From positions 1-64,000 of the forward strand of contig CALUXE010000008.1 in assembly GCA_944324675.1 (NCBI GenBank): DNA of 64,000 nt, written 5' to 3'. The number at the start of each line of letters is the position of its first letter. Position 1 is the stretch's first letter. Positions 25,992-35,500 of this stretch are shown piece by piece. The DNA comes from an uncultured Elusimicrobiales bacterium. GTDB lineage: Bacteria; Elusimicrobiota; Elusimicrobia; Elusimicrobiales; Elusimicrobiaceae. The translations under genes were made by a program, and so were the position numbers. Under the pieces are notes generated by a model, which made no database searches, was not told the origin of the DNA, and was given only the letters and a program-made list of their open reading frames with translations.

Positions 25992-26689
25992 AAATATTTT
26001 CCGACGAAAGACTTATAAATTTGGGTATTATCAGCGGCACCGCCTCCAAAGACAGCGGCAGCGGCAGAGAAAAGCAAAACACCGATAAATTTTTCTCTTC
26101 CCTCAATATTCCCGCAGATAAGATATTGGGGCTGAAACAAGTGCACGGCGATAAAATAATCCCCCTTTTAACAGAGCGGGATCTTTCCGCATACCGCGCG
26201 TCCGAAGTTCATGAGGCCGACGGCTGGCTCTTGGGTTTAAAAGGATTTGGAGTAATGATTTTAACTGCCGACTGCGTACCGCTGTATCTGTGGGATAAAC
26301 AAGGCAAATTTATAAGTCTGTGCCATTGCGGCTGGCGCGGAGTAGCCGCGCAAATGCCCAAAAAAGCGGCAAAACTCATTAAAGACCAGGCCGGCCAAAA
26401 CTGCGAGATTTGCGCTTATATCGGCCCCCACATAAACGCCTGTTGTTTTGAGGTTCAAGAGGATGTGGCGGGGCAGTTTGATCCTTCCTCCATAATTAAA
26501 AGGGACGGCAAGCTGTTCGTGGATTTGACAGCCGATATAGTACGCCAGCTTAAGGAATGCGGAGTAAAAATGGAAGACATAAAATCGCCCTGCTCCTGCC
26601 AATGCACCTGCTGCAACAAAGAGATATTTTTCTCCTACCGCAGGGACCACACTAAAGATGTGCTTATCTCTTTCGCTTACAAATTATAG
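25988..26689 (+). CDS. pgeF: YfiH/LACC1-family purine nucleoside phosphorylase / polyphenol oxidase
   Basis: This 233-residue multi-copper-oxidase-like protein (DUF152) has the family signature LTADCVPLYLWD and the metal ligands of CHCGWRG and CCFEVQEDV. The C-terminal Cys-rich CSCQCTCCNKEIFFSYRRD is longer in cysteines than usual. Family members cleave purine nucleosides, and E. coli YfiH also edits peptidoglycan precursors that carry L-Ser. The overlap with murI fits a cell-wall quality-control role, though that is inference. Confidence 0.9.
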   Translation: MKIFSDERLINLGIISGTASKDSGSGREKQNTDKFFSSLNIPADKILGLKQVHGDKIIPLLTERDLSAYRASEVHEADGWLLGLKGFGVMILTADCVPLYLWDKQGKFISLCHCGWRGVAAQMPKKAAKLIKDQAGQNCEICAYIGPHINACCFEVQEDVAGQFDPSSIIKRDGKLFVDLTADIVRQLKECGVKMEDIKSPCSCQCTCCNKEIFFSYRRDHTKDVLISFAYKL

Positions 26690-26721
26690 GTAAATATAGC
26701 GCCAACAAAATCCGAGCGGGA

Positions 26722-28050
26722 TTATCTGTCCTTAGCGATAAGATGCTTTTGCTGGTGCATAATTTCAGTCTTTTTTACCGGCGAACACCAAGCGGCGTTT
26801 TCCGGACAGGCGTCGCGGTGCCTTTTGAATAGAAAGTTTATCGCCGGCATACACCAGCCCTTTTCTATGAAGAACGAGAACAAAGTCGCCAAAATAATGC
26901 TGAACAGTATTACCGAATAAATTGTATTTTGCAATACGGCACCGCCCGGCACTCCGGACTGCATAATCAAAGCCGCCAATACCGCCGTAACCAACCCTTT
27001 TGGAACCATTACCGAAGTTACCGCGCTGTCTATGCGGCTGACCGATCTGTCCAAAACATAATTTACTATGGGTATTCTGGCCATGAAAATGACAAGGGTA
27101 AACAGCAGTCCGCAAAGCATAGAATACATGCTCGCAATCTGCATTGATATGCCGATATAGACGAAAAAGAAAGTCCTCAATATAAACACCACTTCGCTGA
27201 AGAAACTTTTCTCCACGTCGTTAAAGGCTTTGCTTTTTACGTTCATGGTAAAACGCTCTATAAACTTAAAGCCGTTGAGTTTCCTTATCGTCCTTATATT
27301 GCCCGCGACTATCCCGAACACGAAGGCGCCTATAGAACCGTCCGAGCCCAAAGTTTCGCACACTGAGTAAACCACCAAGACGAACGCCAAAGTCAAGAAA
27401 ATGCCGTTTTCCAGTTTTCTTACCTTATTAAGGACGGTCGTCCAAAATATCGCCGCCGCGCTTCCGACTACGCAGGACACCAAAAAGGTATATATTATTT
27501 TGGCTATTATTAGGCTGGGATCGAAAGACTGTATCTTGGCCATATTAAGCAGCGTTATCGCAACTACGATGGATATTACGCCGCCCATCGTCGATTCCGT
27601 CAAAAGAACCGTCTTGATATTGTTGGATATGTTCAGTTTTGATATCAGCGGTATTATTATGGCAAAGGAATTGTCGGCCAGAATGGAGCCCAATATTATC
27701 GCGTAAGCCCAATGCAGGCCAAGCGCTATTTTTGCCAAAAGCGCCACAACGCACATTATTATTATAAAGCTGATCACGGTAAGTCTGGAGCTCTGCTCCC
27801 ACGTGCTTCTTATCTGGGAAATGCGCAGCCCAAGTCCGCTTTCAAACAAAATCACTATCAGCAGCACTCTGCTGAACACTTGGTCAACCATGCCGAAATC
27901 GCTTGGCGATACTATTTTAAATATCGGCCCTATTATAATGCCCAAAATCAAAAGCGGCAGCACTTCGGGCATACGCGTTTTGACGAACATGGCCGAAAAC
28001 AAATGCGACAAAAAAATCAATATCGCCAGTGATATTATTACCCCTTCCAT
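26722..28050 (-). CDS. Cation/proton antiporter (CPA-type, NhaP/KefB-like membrane domain)
   Basis: This 442-residue integral membrane protein has about 12 hydrophobic segments. Segments such as MPEVLPLLILGIIIGPIF, ILGSILADNSFAIIIPLI and VMVPKGLVTAVLAALI match the sodium/proton exchanger family, with the acidic Asp in the LADNSFA helix as candidate ion-binding residue. There is no TrkA-N or TrkA-C domain, only a short hydrophilic tail. It probably exchanges Na+ or K+ for protons at the inner membrane; the specificity cannot be told. It stands alone, convergent with pgeF and divergent from the kinase gene. Confidence 0.88.
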   Translation of the reverse strand: MEGVIISLAILIFLSHLFSAMFVKTRMPEVLPLLILGIIIGPIFKIVSPSDFGMVDQVFSRVLLIVILFESGLGLRISQIRSTWEQSSRLTVISFIIIMCVVALLAKIALGLHWAYAIILGSILADNSFAIIIPLISKLNISNNIKTVLLTESTMGGVISIVVAITLLNMAKIQSFDPSLIIAKIIYTFLVSCVVGSAAAIFWTTVLNKVRKLENGIFLTLAFVLVVYSVCETLGSDGSIGAFVFGIVAGNIRTIRKLNGFKFIERFTMNVKSKAFNDVEKSFFSEVVFILRTFFFVYIGISMQIASMYSMLCGLLFTLVIFMARIPIVNYVLDRSVSRIDSAVTSVMVPKGLVTAVLAALIMQSGVPGGAVLQNTIYSVILFSIILATLFSFFIEKGWCMPAINFLFKRHRDACPENAAWCSPVKKTEIMHQQKHLIAKDR

Positions 28051-28150
28051 ATTTTATATGATAGAAATTTAAGGGCCTCAAGCGCAACAAAATAGCCTTC
28101 TAAAGCGAAAACCATTGTATTTATCGTCATTTTTATTTAATATATCTTAT

Positions 28151-29608
28151 ATGGCAAAACTGCTGATGGCCGTTTTCTTTATGTTTATTCCGCTTTTCGG
28201 GTTTGCGGCTCAAGCCGCCCCCATAATAGTGGAAGGGCGTTATTCGGCCGGATTTCAAAATATAGAAGACGGCGCGAACAGCAAAAAAGCCGCCGCTTTG
28301 GAAAACGCTTTAAACGAAATCGAGCGCAAACTCGAAGCGGGCGACTATACCACCGTACTCAACGCCTGCCAAAGCCTACTAGACAATAACTACGACGACC
28401 CCCGCATTTACACTTTAATGGCGCGCGCCTATGAAAATTCGGAAGATTTCGACAATGCCTATTATTTCGCTTCTCAAGCGATAGCCAAAAGCCCCTCCAA
28501 CGTGGAGGCTTACACCACCCGCGCCCACAGCTACCTGGAGCGAAAAGACATCATGCGCGCAACAGAGGATATTGACACCGCTTTAAAACTCAATCCCCGC
28601 GCCTCAAGAGCGAAAGAAGTCCAAAATATGATAACCGAAGCGCAAAAACCTGCCAAAAAAAAGCGGAAATCTCTATCTGACTACCGTTTGCCGCCGTGGT
28701 TCTTCGTTTATTTCGTCTGTGTAGTGCTGGTTATAGCCTTCTACGTGGTAATGAGGTATTATAACGTATTCGGCGGGCCGGTGGACGTGAAAGGCAGAAA
28801 ACTCAAAGAAGTCAACATAAAAGAGCAATACCATTTTATAAGGCCGATAGGCGAAGGCGGCATGGGAAAGGTATATGAGGCTTACGACAATGCCCTTAAA
28901 CGCAAGGTAGCGGTAAAACGCATTAAGCCGGAATTGTTAAGAAGCGATTACGTGCGCGAGCAGTTTTTGTCCGAGGCGAGAATGGTCGCCATGCTTCACC
29001 ACCCGTGCATAGTTGAAATCTATACCGTTATAGAAACGGTAAACAGTTTATATTTGGTGTTTGAATACGTAGACGGACAGACTTTGGAAACCCGCCTCGA
29101 CATCGACAGCTATATAGATTTTGAAGAAGTAAAGAATATCTTTGAATCCGTCTGCAAAGGTTTAAGTTACGCACACGCCCAAAACATCGTACACTGCGAT
29201 TTAAAACCCGGCAATATAATGATAGCCGACAGCGGCGTGGCAAAAGTGATGGACTTCGGCGTGGCGCAAAAAATTACCGACGACACGGAGGATAAATCCC
29301 ACCCGGTAGCGGGTACGCCCGCTTATATGTCGCCAGAACAACAAAAGGGCATTACTTCAAAACAGTCCGACATATATTCCTTGGCGGTATGCCTCTATGA
29401 GGCTTTGGTCGGGCAGGTGCCGTGGAGCGTAAAAGGGTTCGACTTAACCACTAAAAAGATAGTGCCCCCTTCTCAAATAGCGCCTTATATCCCCAAGGAA
29501 ATAGACGAGCTTATAATCCGCTCTTTAGACGAGGATCCCTCAAAACGCATACAGACGGTGGAACAATTCTGGGATATACTTAAAAACGCTCAGGCGGTAA
29601 ATTCTTAG
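28151..29608 (+). CDS. TPR-containing transmembrane Ser/Thr protein kinase
   Basis: This ~485-residue protein has an unusual order. An N-terminal signal-anchor or signal peptide (about 1-25) leads to TPR repeats (about 70-160; PRIYTLMARAYENSEDF and VEAYTTRAHSYLERKD). A transmembrane helix (PPWFFVYFVCVVLVIAFYV, about 180-200) follows, then a eukaryotic-type kinase. The kinase has the glycine loop IGEGGMGKVYEAY, VAVKRIK (Lys), HCDLKPGN (HCD in place of HRD), DFGVA, and APE replaced by SPE in YMSPEQQ. TPRs outside and kinase inside the membrane suggests an envelope sensor. ATG 28151 is chosen because the TTG 36 bp upstream has no signal-like support. The substrate is unknown. Confidence 0.9.
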   Translation: MAKLLMAVFFMFIPLFGFAAQAAPIIVEGRYSAGFQNIEDGANSKKAAALENALNEIERKLEAGDYTTVLNACQSLLDNNYDDPRIYTLMARAYENSEDFDNAYYFASQAIAKSPSNVEAYTTRAHSYLERKDIMRATEDIDTALKLNPRASRAKEVQNMITEAQKPAKKKRKSLSDYRLPPWFFVYFVCVVLVIAFYVVMRYYNVFGGPVDVKGRKLKEVNIKEQYHFIRPIGEGGMGKVYEAYDNALKRKVAVKRIKPELLRSDYVREQFLSEARMVAMLHHPCIVEIYTVIETVNSLYLVFEYVDGQTLETRLDIDSYIDFEEVKNIFESVCKGLSYAHAQNIVHCDLKPGNIMIADSGVAKVMDFGVAQKITDDTEDKSHPVAGTPAYMSPEQQKGITSKQSDIYSLAVCLYEALVGQVPWSVKGFDLTTKKIVPPSQIAPYIPKEIDELIIRSLDEDPSKRIQTVEQFWDILKNAQAVNS

Positions 29609-30318
29609 AGGAATTTTTTCACAACTTCTTCGGTTAAAGCGCGCAAAGCCTTCGCGGTTTGCGCATTTTTGTTTGTCGGGCGCCAGCGCCCTCCGAAAAG
29701 CAAATCGCTTATCACGAACACCGCCGAAGCCTTAAAGCCGCGCGCTTTGGCAAAGGCGAACAAAGCAGAGGCTTCCATATCAACGGTAAGGCAGCCTTTG
29801 TCGGCATAATAATTTATGGCAGAGGAAGTTTCCCTGAAAAGAGCATCGGTAGTCCAAGTATCGCCTTCGGCCTTAACGGGCAGCCCGCAAAGCGCGGATA
29901 TTTTATCGGCCGGGATATATTCCCCGTCAAAATAATGTCGTCCGGTTCCTTCATCTCCAAAGGCGCCGCGGCACAAAATTCTGTCGCCGAAATCCAAACC
30001 TTCTTTTAAAGCGCCAGCGCTGCCAATCAAAATAAAATTCTCCGCGCCCAACGCGGCGGACATTTCCGCCAAAACAACACATAAAGGCGCACCCAAAGCG
30101 AAATTGTGGATAAGCGCCAAATCCTCGTTGATTATATCGATGTCGGACATAAGATTGTAGCGCTTCACGCTCAAAACTGAAACCGCCGATCCCAAATTGA
30201 CGCACGGCGCCATAATAACGGTTTTGGGCAAGGGAAAATAGATCTTTTTGGCGGCCAAAAAATCGGCGGCGGAAAAAAGAGGGCTATCCTTTTTAACGTC
30301 TTTATCTCGCATCGACAC
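29605..30318 (-). CDS. Nucleoside phosphorylase family protein
   Basis: This 237-residue protein is of the PNP/UDP phosphorylase superfamily. It has FILIGSAGALKEGLDFGD (phosphate/ribose loop) and CLTVDMEASALFAFAKARG (the VxMExxA ribose-binding motif) followed by VISDLLF. It probably splits nucleosides in purine or pyrimidine salvage; the base specificity is not clear. GTG 30318 has GGAAGG 6 nt upstream; ATG 30312 is an alternative. It converges with the kinase gene, and the two overlap by 4 bp. Confidence 0.87.
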   Translation of the reverse strand: MSMRDKDVKKDSPLFSAADFLAAKKIYFPLPKTVIMAPCVNLGSAVSVLSVKRYNLMSDIDIINEDLALIHNFALGAPLCVVLAEMSAALGAENFILIGSAGALKEGLDFGDRILCRGAFGDEGTGRHYFDGEYIPADKISALCGLPVKAEGDTWTTDALFRETSSAINYYADKGCLTVDMEASALFAFAKARGFKASAVFVISDLLFGGRWRPTNKNAQTAKALRALTEEVVKKFL

Positions 30319-30392
30319 CGTAAACCTTCCAATAATGATAAAATATTCAAGACAATAAGATTATATAAAATATAGGCAAACGGAATCGGCCT

Positions 30393-30497
30393 ATGCGGGG
30401 AGCGGAAAAGGCAATAAGCCGTTTTAAACAATTTATTTGGACTTATCCGACGGCATTATTGCTCATAGCCCCATTTATATCTTACTTTCAAACTTAA
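30393..30497 (+). CDS. Possible small membrane protein (34 aa)
   Basis: A short open frame encodes a basic N-terminus (MRGAEKAISRFKQF) and then one hydrophobic segment (TYPTALLLIAPFISYF). A TATAAA lies upstream at about 30364, but no Shine-Dalgarno is evident. It lies in the 380-bp gap before corA, which otherwise holds the structured segment at 30541-30593. Weak support; it may be chance. Confidence 0.22.
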   Translation: MRGAEKAISRFKQFIWTYPTALLLIAPFISYFQT

Positions 30498-30540
30498 ATT
30501 TATACAAAAGCATATATTTAAAGCGATAAAAATTACCAGG

Positions 30541-30593
30541 GGAAAGCCCGTTCGCCTTTAAAGCGGGGCGCGGTAGCTTACGATAACCGCCCC
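30541..30593 (+). other. Structured segment upstream of corA
   Basis: GGGGCG(CG)GT (from 30564) pairs with ACCGCCCC (to 30593). A competing pairing, CCCG (about 30547) with CGGGG, would use part of the same strand. Two mutually exclusive stems about 105-150 nt before a magnesium/metal transporter gene could be a cis-regulatory RNA. It does not match the M-box as I recall it. Confidence 0.3.
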
Positions 30594-30698
30594 AATACTT
30601 ATTATGCTCTTTAATGCTTGGAAAAAGAAGAACGAAAAAACAAATCTTTATCTAAAATCGGAAATAGATAATATATAATTAAAAAAGGAGGCGAAAAA

Positions 30699-31622
30699 AT
30701 GCAAAGAACTTATCTTATCAGAAACGGAAAAATTACTGAAGACGAATCGGCGTCCGCCTCCAGTTGCGATATACTATTGTTCGTAGACCCCACTTCAAGC
30801 GAACAGCGTTACTTGATCGACCATCTTAAAATAGACGAACATACCTTGGCATCTTCCATGGACCCGGAAGAACTGCCCCGTCTTGAAACGGAGCCCGATC
30901 ATACCGCCTTGATTTTAAATCGTCCGCGCAATTATTCGGGCAAAGAGCAGCTGGTGTTTAAGGTGGCCTCGATGGGGATGTTCCTGTTCAAAGATAAATT
31001 GGTAATAGTAATGACGGAAGACATTCCGCTGTTCATAGGCAAAAGATTTAACCAGGTGCTTTCGCTGCACGACGCTTTCCTGAAAATAATCTACAACGCC
31101 ATAGCGCACTATTTGGAACATTTGCGCGTCATCAATATGATAACGGAAGAAATCGAGGACAAGATGACGGGCTCGGTCGACAATAAATATCTGATAAATC
31201 TCTTTAGTTTGGAAAAGAGCTTGGTGTATTATCTGAGCGCGATAACATCAAACGGATTCGTATTTGAAAAGTTGAGAAACTTTTCCGGCCGTATCGGCTT
31301 TGACGAACGCTGCCGCGAAATGCTCGACGATATTATAATTGAAAACACTCAATCGCAAAAGCAGGCGGAAATTTATTCCAGCATTTTGGCGGGCCTTATG
31401 GACGCCAGAGCCTCCATCGTAAACAACAATTTAAACCTGCTGATGAAACGCCTAAACGTTATCACCATTTGGATTATGGTGCCGACCTTCGTGGTGAGCG
31501 CGTTCTCAATGAACGTAATGATACCGCTTCAGGAGCACCCGCAAGCTTTCTGGATGGTGATGGGATTGGCGATAATGTCGGTCTGGCTGACGGCGATATA
31601 TTGGAAACACAGAAACTGGTAA
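30699..31622 (+). CDS. corA: CorA-family divalent cation transporter with SMN instead of GMN
   Basis: This 307-residue protein has the normal CorA build: a soluble N-terminal domain, a long helix, and two C-terminal membrane helices (ITIWIMVPTFVVSAFSMNVMI and AFWMVMGLAIMSVWLTAIYW). The signature after the first helix is normally Y/F-GMN and is the selectivity filter for hydrated Mg2+; here it reads FSMN. The periplasmic loop PLQEHPQ is acidic as usual. AAGGAGG lies 7 nt before ATG 30699, with a TATAAT-like box near 30675. It probably moves Mg2+, Co2+ or another divalent metal, with altered selectivity possible. Confidence 0.9.
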   Translation: MQRTYLIRNGKITEDESASASSCDILLFVDPTSSEQRYLIDHLKIDEHTLASSMDPEELPRLETEPDHTALILNRPRNYSGKEQLVFKVASMGMFLFKDKLVIVMTEDIPLFIGKRFNQVLSLHDAFLKIIYNAIAHYLEHLRVINMITEEIEDKMTGSVDNKYLINLFSLEKSLVYYLSAITSNGFVFEKLRNFSGRIGFDERCREMLDDIIIENTQSQKQAEIYSSILAGLMDARASIVNNNLNLLMKRLNVITIWIMVPTFVVSAFSMNVMIPLQEHPQAFWMVMGLAIMSVWLTAIYWKHRNW

Positions 31623-31667
31623 ACTCTCAAACCAACTCTCCGCCGCCGTTCGGCACAATAATTTGTT

Positions 31668-31704
31668 ATAAAAAAACTCCCGTTCATAAGCGGGAGTTTC
31701 TATT
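31668..31704. terminator. Bidirectional terminator between corA and uppP
   Basis: AAACTCCCG pairs with CGGGAGTTT (31674-31699) around an 8-nt loop, with A-runs before and T-rich sequence after. It serves the convergent corA and uppP genes. Confidence 0.85.
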
Positions 31705-31753
31705 TTAAAGAAATATTAAAGGGCAAAACTCAAACGCCCAAAAGACGTTTTTC

Positions 31754-32539
31754 TTATTTTAGGAAATAAAGAGCTATTATCACTATGCCCAAAATCCACC
31801 TATAATAAACGAAGACGTCAAAGCTGTGGCTTTGGATATATTTCATCAAGAATTTTATTACCAGCCAACCGCAAATCATCGCCGCGAAGAAACCCGCCAA
31901 AAACGGGGCGTCTATTTCCGAAAAGGAAATATCCTTCAGTTTAAGTACGGCCGCGCCCGCTATTATGGGTATAGACAGGAGAAAGGAAATTCTAGCCCCC
32001 GCGGCGCGGCTGAAGCCGAGCAGCAAAGCGGCGGTAATAGTTGCGCCGGAGCGCGATACGCCGGGCATTATCGCCAAAGCCTGCGCGCAGCCTATAAGCA
32101 TCATTGCCGCCAGCGGGAAAGAAGTCTTATGGCTTTTAAGTTTGGCGTTGTATCTATCGGCCAAGAACAGAAACAGCGCAAAAAGCATAAGCATAACGGC
32201 TATCATAAGAGGGGAGCGGAAAACATTTTCCGCCGCGTCCTGCAAAAAATAGCCCGCCAAAGCCGCAGGTACAGTAGCCAGACCGATATACCAAAATTGG
32301 CGGCCTTCCTCGCTTTTTGGCCTGCTCAACCCGTTAATGGTAAGTTTAAGCAAATCCTTCCAAAAGTAGGCACATACGGCTATCAAAGTAGCCAAATGCA
32401 GGGCGACGTCATAAGTCAAACCTTGATAAACCCCGCCCGAAAAAAATGGAAAAAGCGCCAAATGCGCCGAACTTGAAATCGGCAGGAACTCTCCCAGAGC
32501 CTGCAATATACCCAAAAAAACCGCTTCGCCGAGCGTCAT
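31754..32539 (-). CDS. uppP: Undecaprenyl-diphosphatase (BacA type)
   Basis: This ~261-residue inner-membrane enzyme dephosphorylates undecaprenyl diphosphate to recycle the lipid carrier for peptidoglycan and surface glycans. Active-site segments are ALGEFLPISSSAHL (E/QxxxE-like and PxSSxxH) and MPGVSRSGATITAAL. Several hydrophobic helices follow, as in BacA. ATG 32539 is chosen because the family normally starts about ten residues before the first motif; TTG 32569 would add MIFWIKAVTF. It is divergent from addB, separated by a very AT-rich 60 bp. Confidence 0.94.
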   Translation of the reverse strand: MTLGEAVFLGILQALGEFLPISSSAHLALFPFFSGGVYQGLTYDVALHLATLIAVCAYFWKDLLKLTINGLSRPKSEEGRQFWYIGLATVPAALAGYFLQDAAENVFRSPLMIAVMLMLFALFLFLADRYNAKLKSHKTSFPLAAMMLIGCAQALAIMPGVSRSGATITAALLLGFSRAAGARISFLLSIPIIAGAAVLKLKDISFSEIDAPFLAGFFAAMICGWLVIKFLMKYIQSHSFDVFVYYRWILGIVIIALYFLK

Positions 32540-32599
32540 AAAAGTAACCGCCTTTATCCAAAATATCAAAACATTACATAAATTATATATTATTTATAT

Positions 32600-35500
32600 A
32601 TGCGTCTGTTTACGGGAAGTTTCCGCGCTCTTGAGGAGCATTTTATAAACTTTATCTCAAAGGAAAAGCAAAATCCTTTGGATAGAGCGCTCGTCGTTTT
32701 GCCTTCCGTAAGGCTGCAAAATTCGCTTTCCAAGGCATTGGCGCGCAAAAGCGGGTTTATCAGCGCGGTGGATTTCGCCGATTTTGAGAATTTGGCCGCC
32801 TCGCTTAACGCTTATTCGCCCGATAAAGCCAATGCGCTGCTGCCGGCAAACGCTTTGCAGGATTTTATAATTAAAGACATACTTAACAAATACAGTTCCC
32901 TGCCCGTTTCCCGCGGATACAGAACTCTGTTTAAATCCGCATTTAGGGACCTTATCGCCGCAGAAATAACCGTCAAAGACCTGCTGCTTTTAATGGAGTC
33001 GGACGAAATTCCCTCACAGGAACAAAAAAAACAACTTTCCGAATTTATAGTCTGCTACGATCAATACCTCCGCCAAATACGAAAAGACGGCTTTGATTCT
33101 TACGGAGACTTTTTCAAAAAAGCGGCGGGCACGGTAAAAAACAATGCCTATTTAAAAAAATTCAAATATATAATCTTTTACGGCTTTTACGATTTGACCG
33201 CCCTGCAATACAATGTATTTAAAGAGATAGCGGCCGATTTTGAGGTATCGGTATATTTCCCATATTTAGATACGCCCGCTTATTCATTCGTCAAGAATTT
33301 TTACGAAGGCTCTATCCTTCCTTTGGCGCAATATAAGGAGGCTCTGCCCCCGGACAATTCCCCCTTCCGTCAAGCGGCTTGCGATATCTTCCTTCCCTCC
33401 GATAACGAAGCGCAAAATCCGGATATAAGGATTATAGGCGTTTCGGGCGTACGCGACGAGGTAAACGCCGCGGCCAAAGAAATTCTGACGCTAAAGGAAA
33501 AGCACCACATCGCCTTTGGCGAGATTGCCCTTTTCGCCAGGAGCATGGATCCTTACAAGTACGATATTCCTTCCATATTCGCGCGCAACAACATACCGGT
33601 AAATTACTCGTTCGAAATTCCTCTTTTAAGCCACCCTTTCGCGGCCTATATATACAATCTTCTGAATTTGGGCAGGAATAATTTTTACAGCGCGGACGCG
33701 GCCGCGGTTTTGGCTTCGCCGTATTTTAAAGCGGGCAGGCGCGAGTGGCGGGACTTAATAAGAAACAGCGGCATAACGGGCGGGCTCGCGCAATGGTCGG
33801 GGTTGGCGGATCTATACATCAACAGCAAAAACGAGGAAGACAAACGCCTTTATAGGGATAACGCCGCGCAAATAACCCAAACGATACAAGCCTTGGCAAA
33901 ATTCTATCCCGCGTTGGAAGAGGCGGGCGATTTTGAACTGTTGGCGGGAAGGGCAAACTCTTTTATAGACGCTTTCACCCGGGAAGATATTGAGGATTAC
34001 GAGCGGGATATTCTTGAGAAAATAAGGAAAATCATCTCGCAAACCGCATCATTCTCGCAAGTTCGGCGCAGGGCGCAAAAGGGAGAATTTTTGGACGAAT
34101 TGCTTTGGGCTATTAAAGAAGAAACTTTCAATAAAACCGCCCAATACTCCGACGGCGTACAAGCCGCGGACATAATGGCCTTAAGAGGGCAGCGCTTTAA
34201 AGCGGCGGTATTTCTTGGCATGAACGAAGGCCTTTTGCCGGCCACCCCTGCGCCGGACCCGATATTAAAAGAGGAATACCGGGTTCTGCTTCAGAAAATA
34301 GGATTTTTGATACACAATCAAAGCGAAAGATATTTTGAGGAAAAACTGTTATTCTCGCTGGCTCTTTCAAGCGTGGAAGAAAAATGCTCTTTTATCTTTG
34401 AGAGAAGCGGCGACGACGGAAAGACAAAAATACCCTCTCTGTATCTAAGCCGCCTGGCGCAAAACGCTGGCAAGAACGTAAAGCGGCCGGACCTTTCTTT
34501 AAGCCGCAGGGAAAGCGAAAAACTGGCACAATGGCCCTTTGAGCTTTTAAACCAGGACGAGGTTTCCGCCCTAGCGGCTTTAAAATTCCCAAGTGCCAAA
34601 CAAGCGCTTTATACGGCCTTTAATCCCGAAGCGAGGCCCGACACTCTGCTGGAAAGCCAACTTGAAAAGGCGCCCTTTCTGGCCTTTAAATCGCCCAGCC
34701 TAAACGCCTATGACGGCGTTATAGGGCGCTCCAACGCCTTGGCGGAAAAAATAAACATCAAAGGGCTTTCGCCCAGCAATCTGCGCGCTTTATGGCTATG
34801 CCCGGCAAGCTATATGTTCAAGAACATTATACGCTCAAACGAGCCGCCGGAATACGACCGCGCCAAAATACCCGCAAACGCCAAAGGCACCCTGCACCAC
34901 GAGATTTTGCAAAAGTTCTATATTTACATAACGAAGAACAAACTGCTGGACAAATTGTTTGCCGGTACGGCGGGCGATATTTTTGAGGAGTTTTCAAACT
35001 CCATACTTACCGCCGAACGCTATAAAGAATACGGCCTTTATCCGCTCGTCTGGAAAGACCTTTGCAAAGACATCAAAAAGAACATAAGGCACTTGATAGA
35101 AGCCGATTTGCCCGTCCTCCAGCAAAATAATTTAACGCCCTCTTTTTTTGAATATCACTTGGAGGCCGAAGCCGATTTCGACGGCGTCAAACTTAAACTG
35201 CACGGCGAAACCGACCGCATAGACATCAACAAAGAAACCCTTTTCTGCCGCGTGGTGGACTATAAGAGCGGCAAGGAAAACGCCTCCATGCTAAAAGCCA
35301 TTTTTGAAAAAGGCGTTTTGCAGCCGCCGCTTTATATGCTAATGATAAACGAAAGCGAAGACAAAAATCTGCAAGGCTGCAAAGCCCAATCGGCGTCGCT
35401 TTTGGCGGTGGAGGAAGATGGCAACCCGGAAAAGAGCTTTTCCCTTTCGGAATACGAAGCCGTAAAAACCTTTTTTGAGCAGGCGGTTAAATATCGTTTG

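Noticed and set aside
30541-30700. M-box magnesium riboswitch before corA
   Set aside because: Length and motifs do not match what I recall of the M-box; only a generic structure can be claimed.
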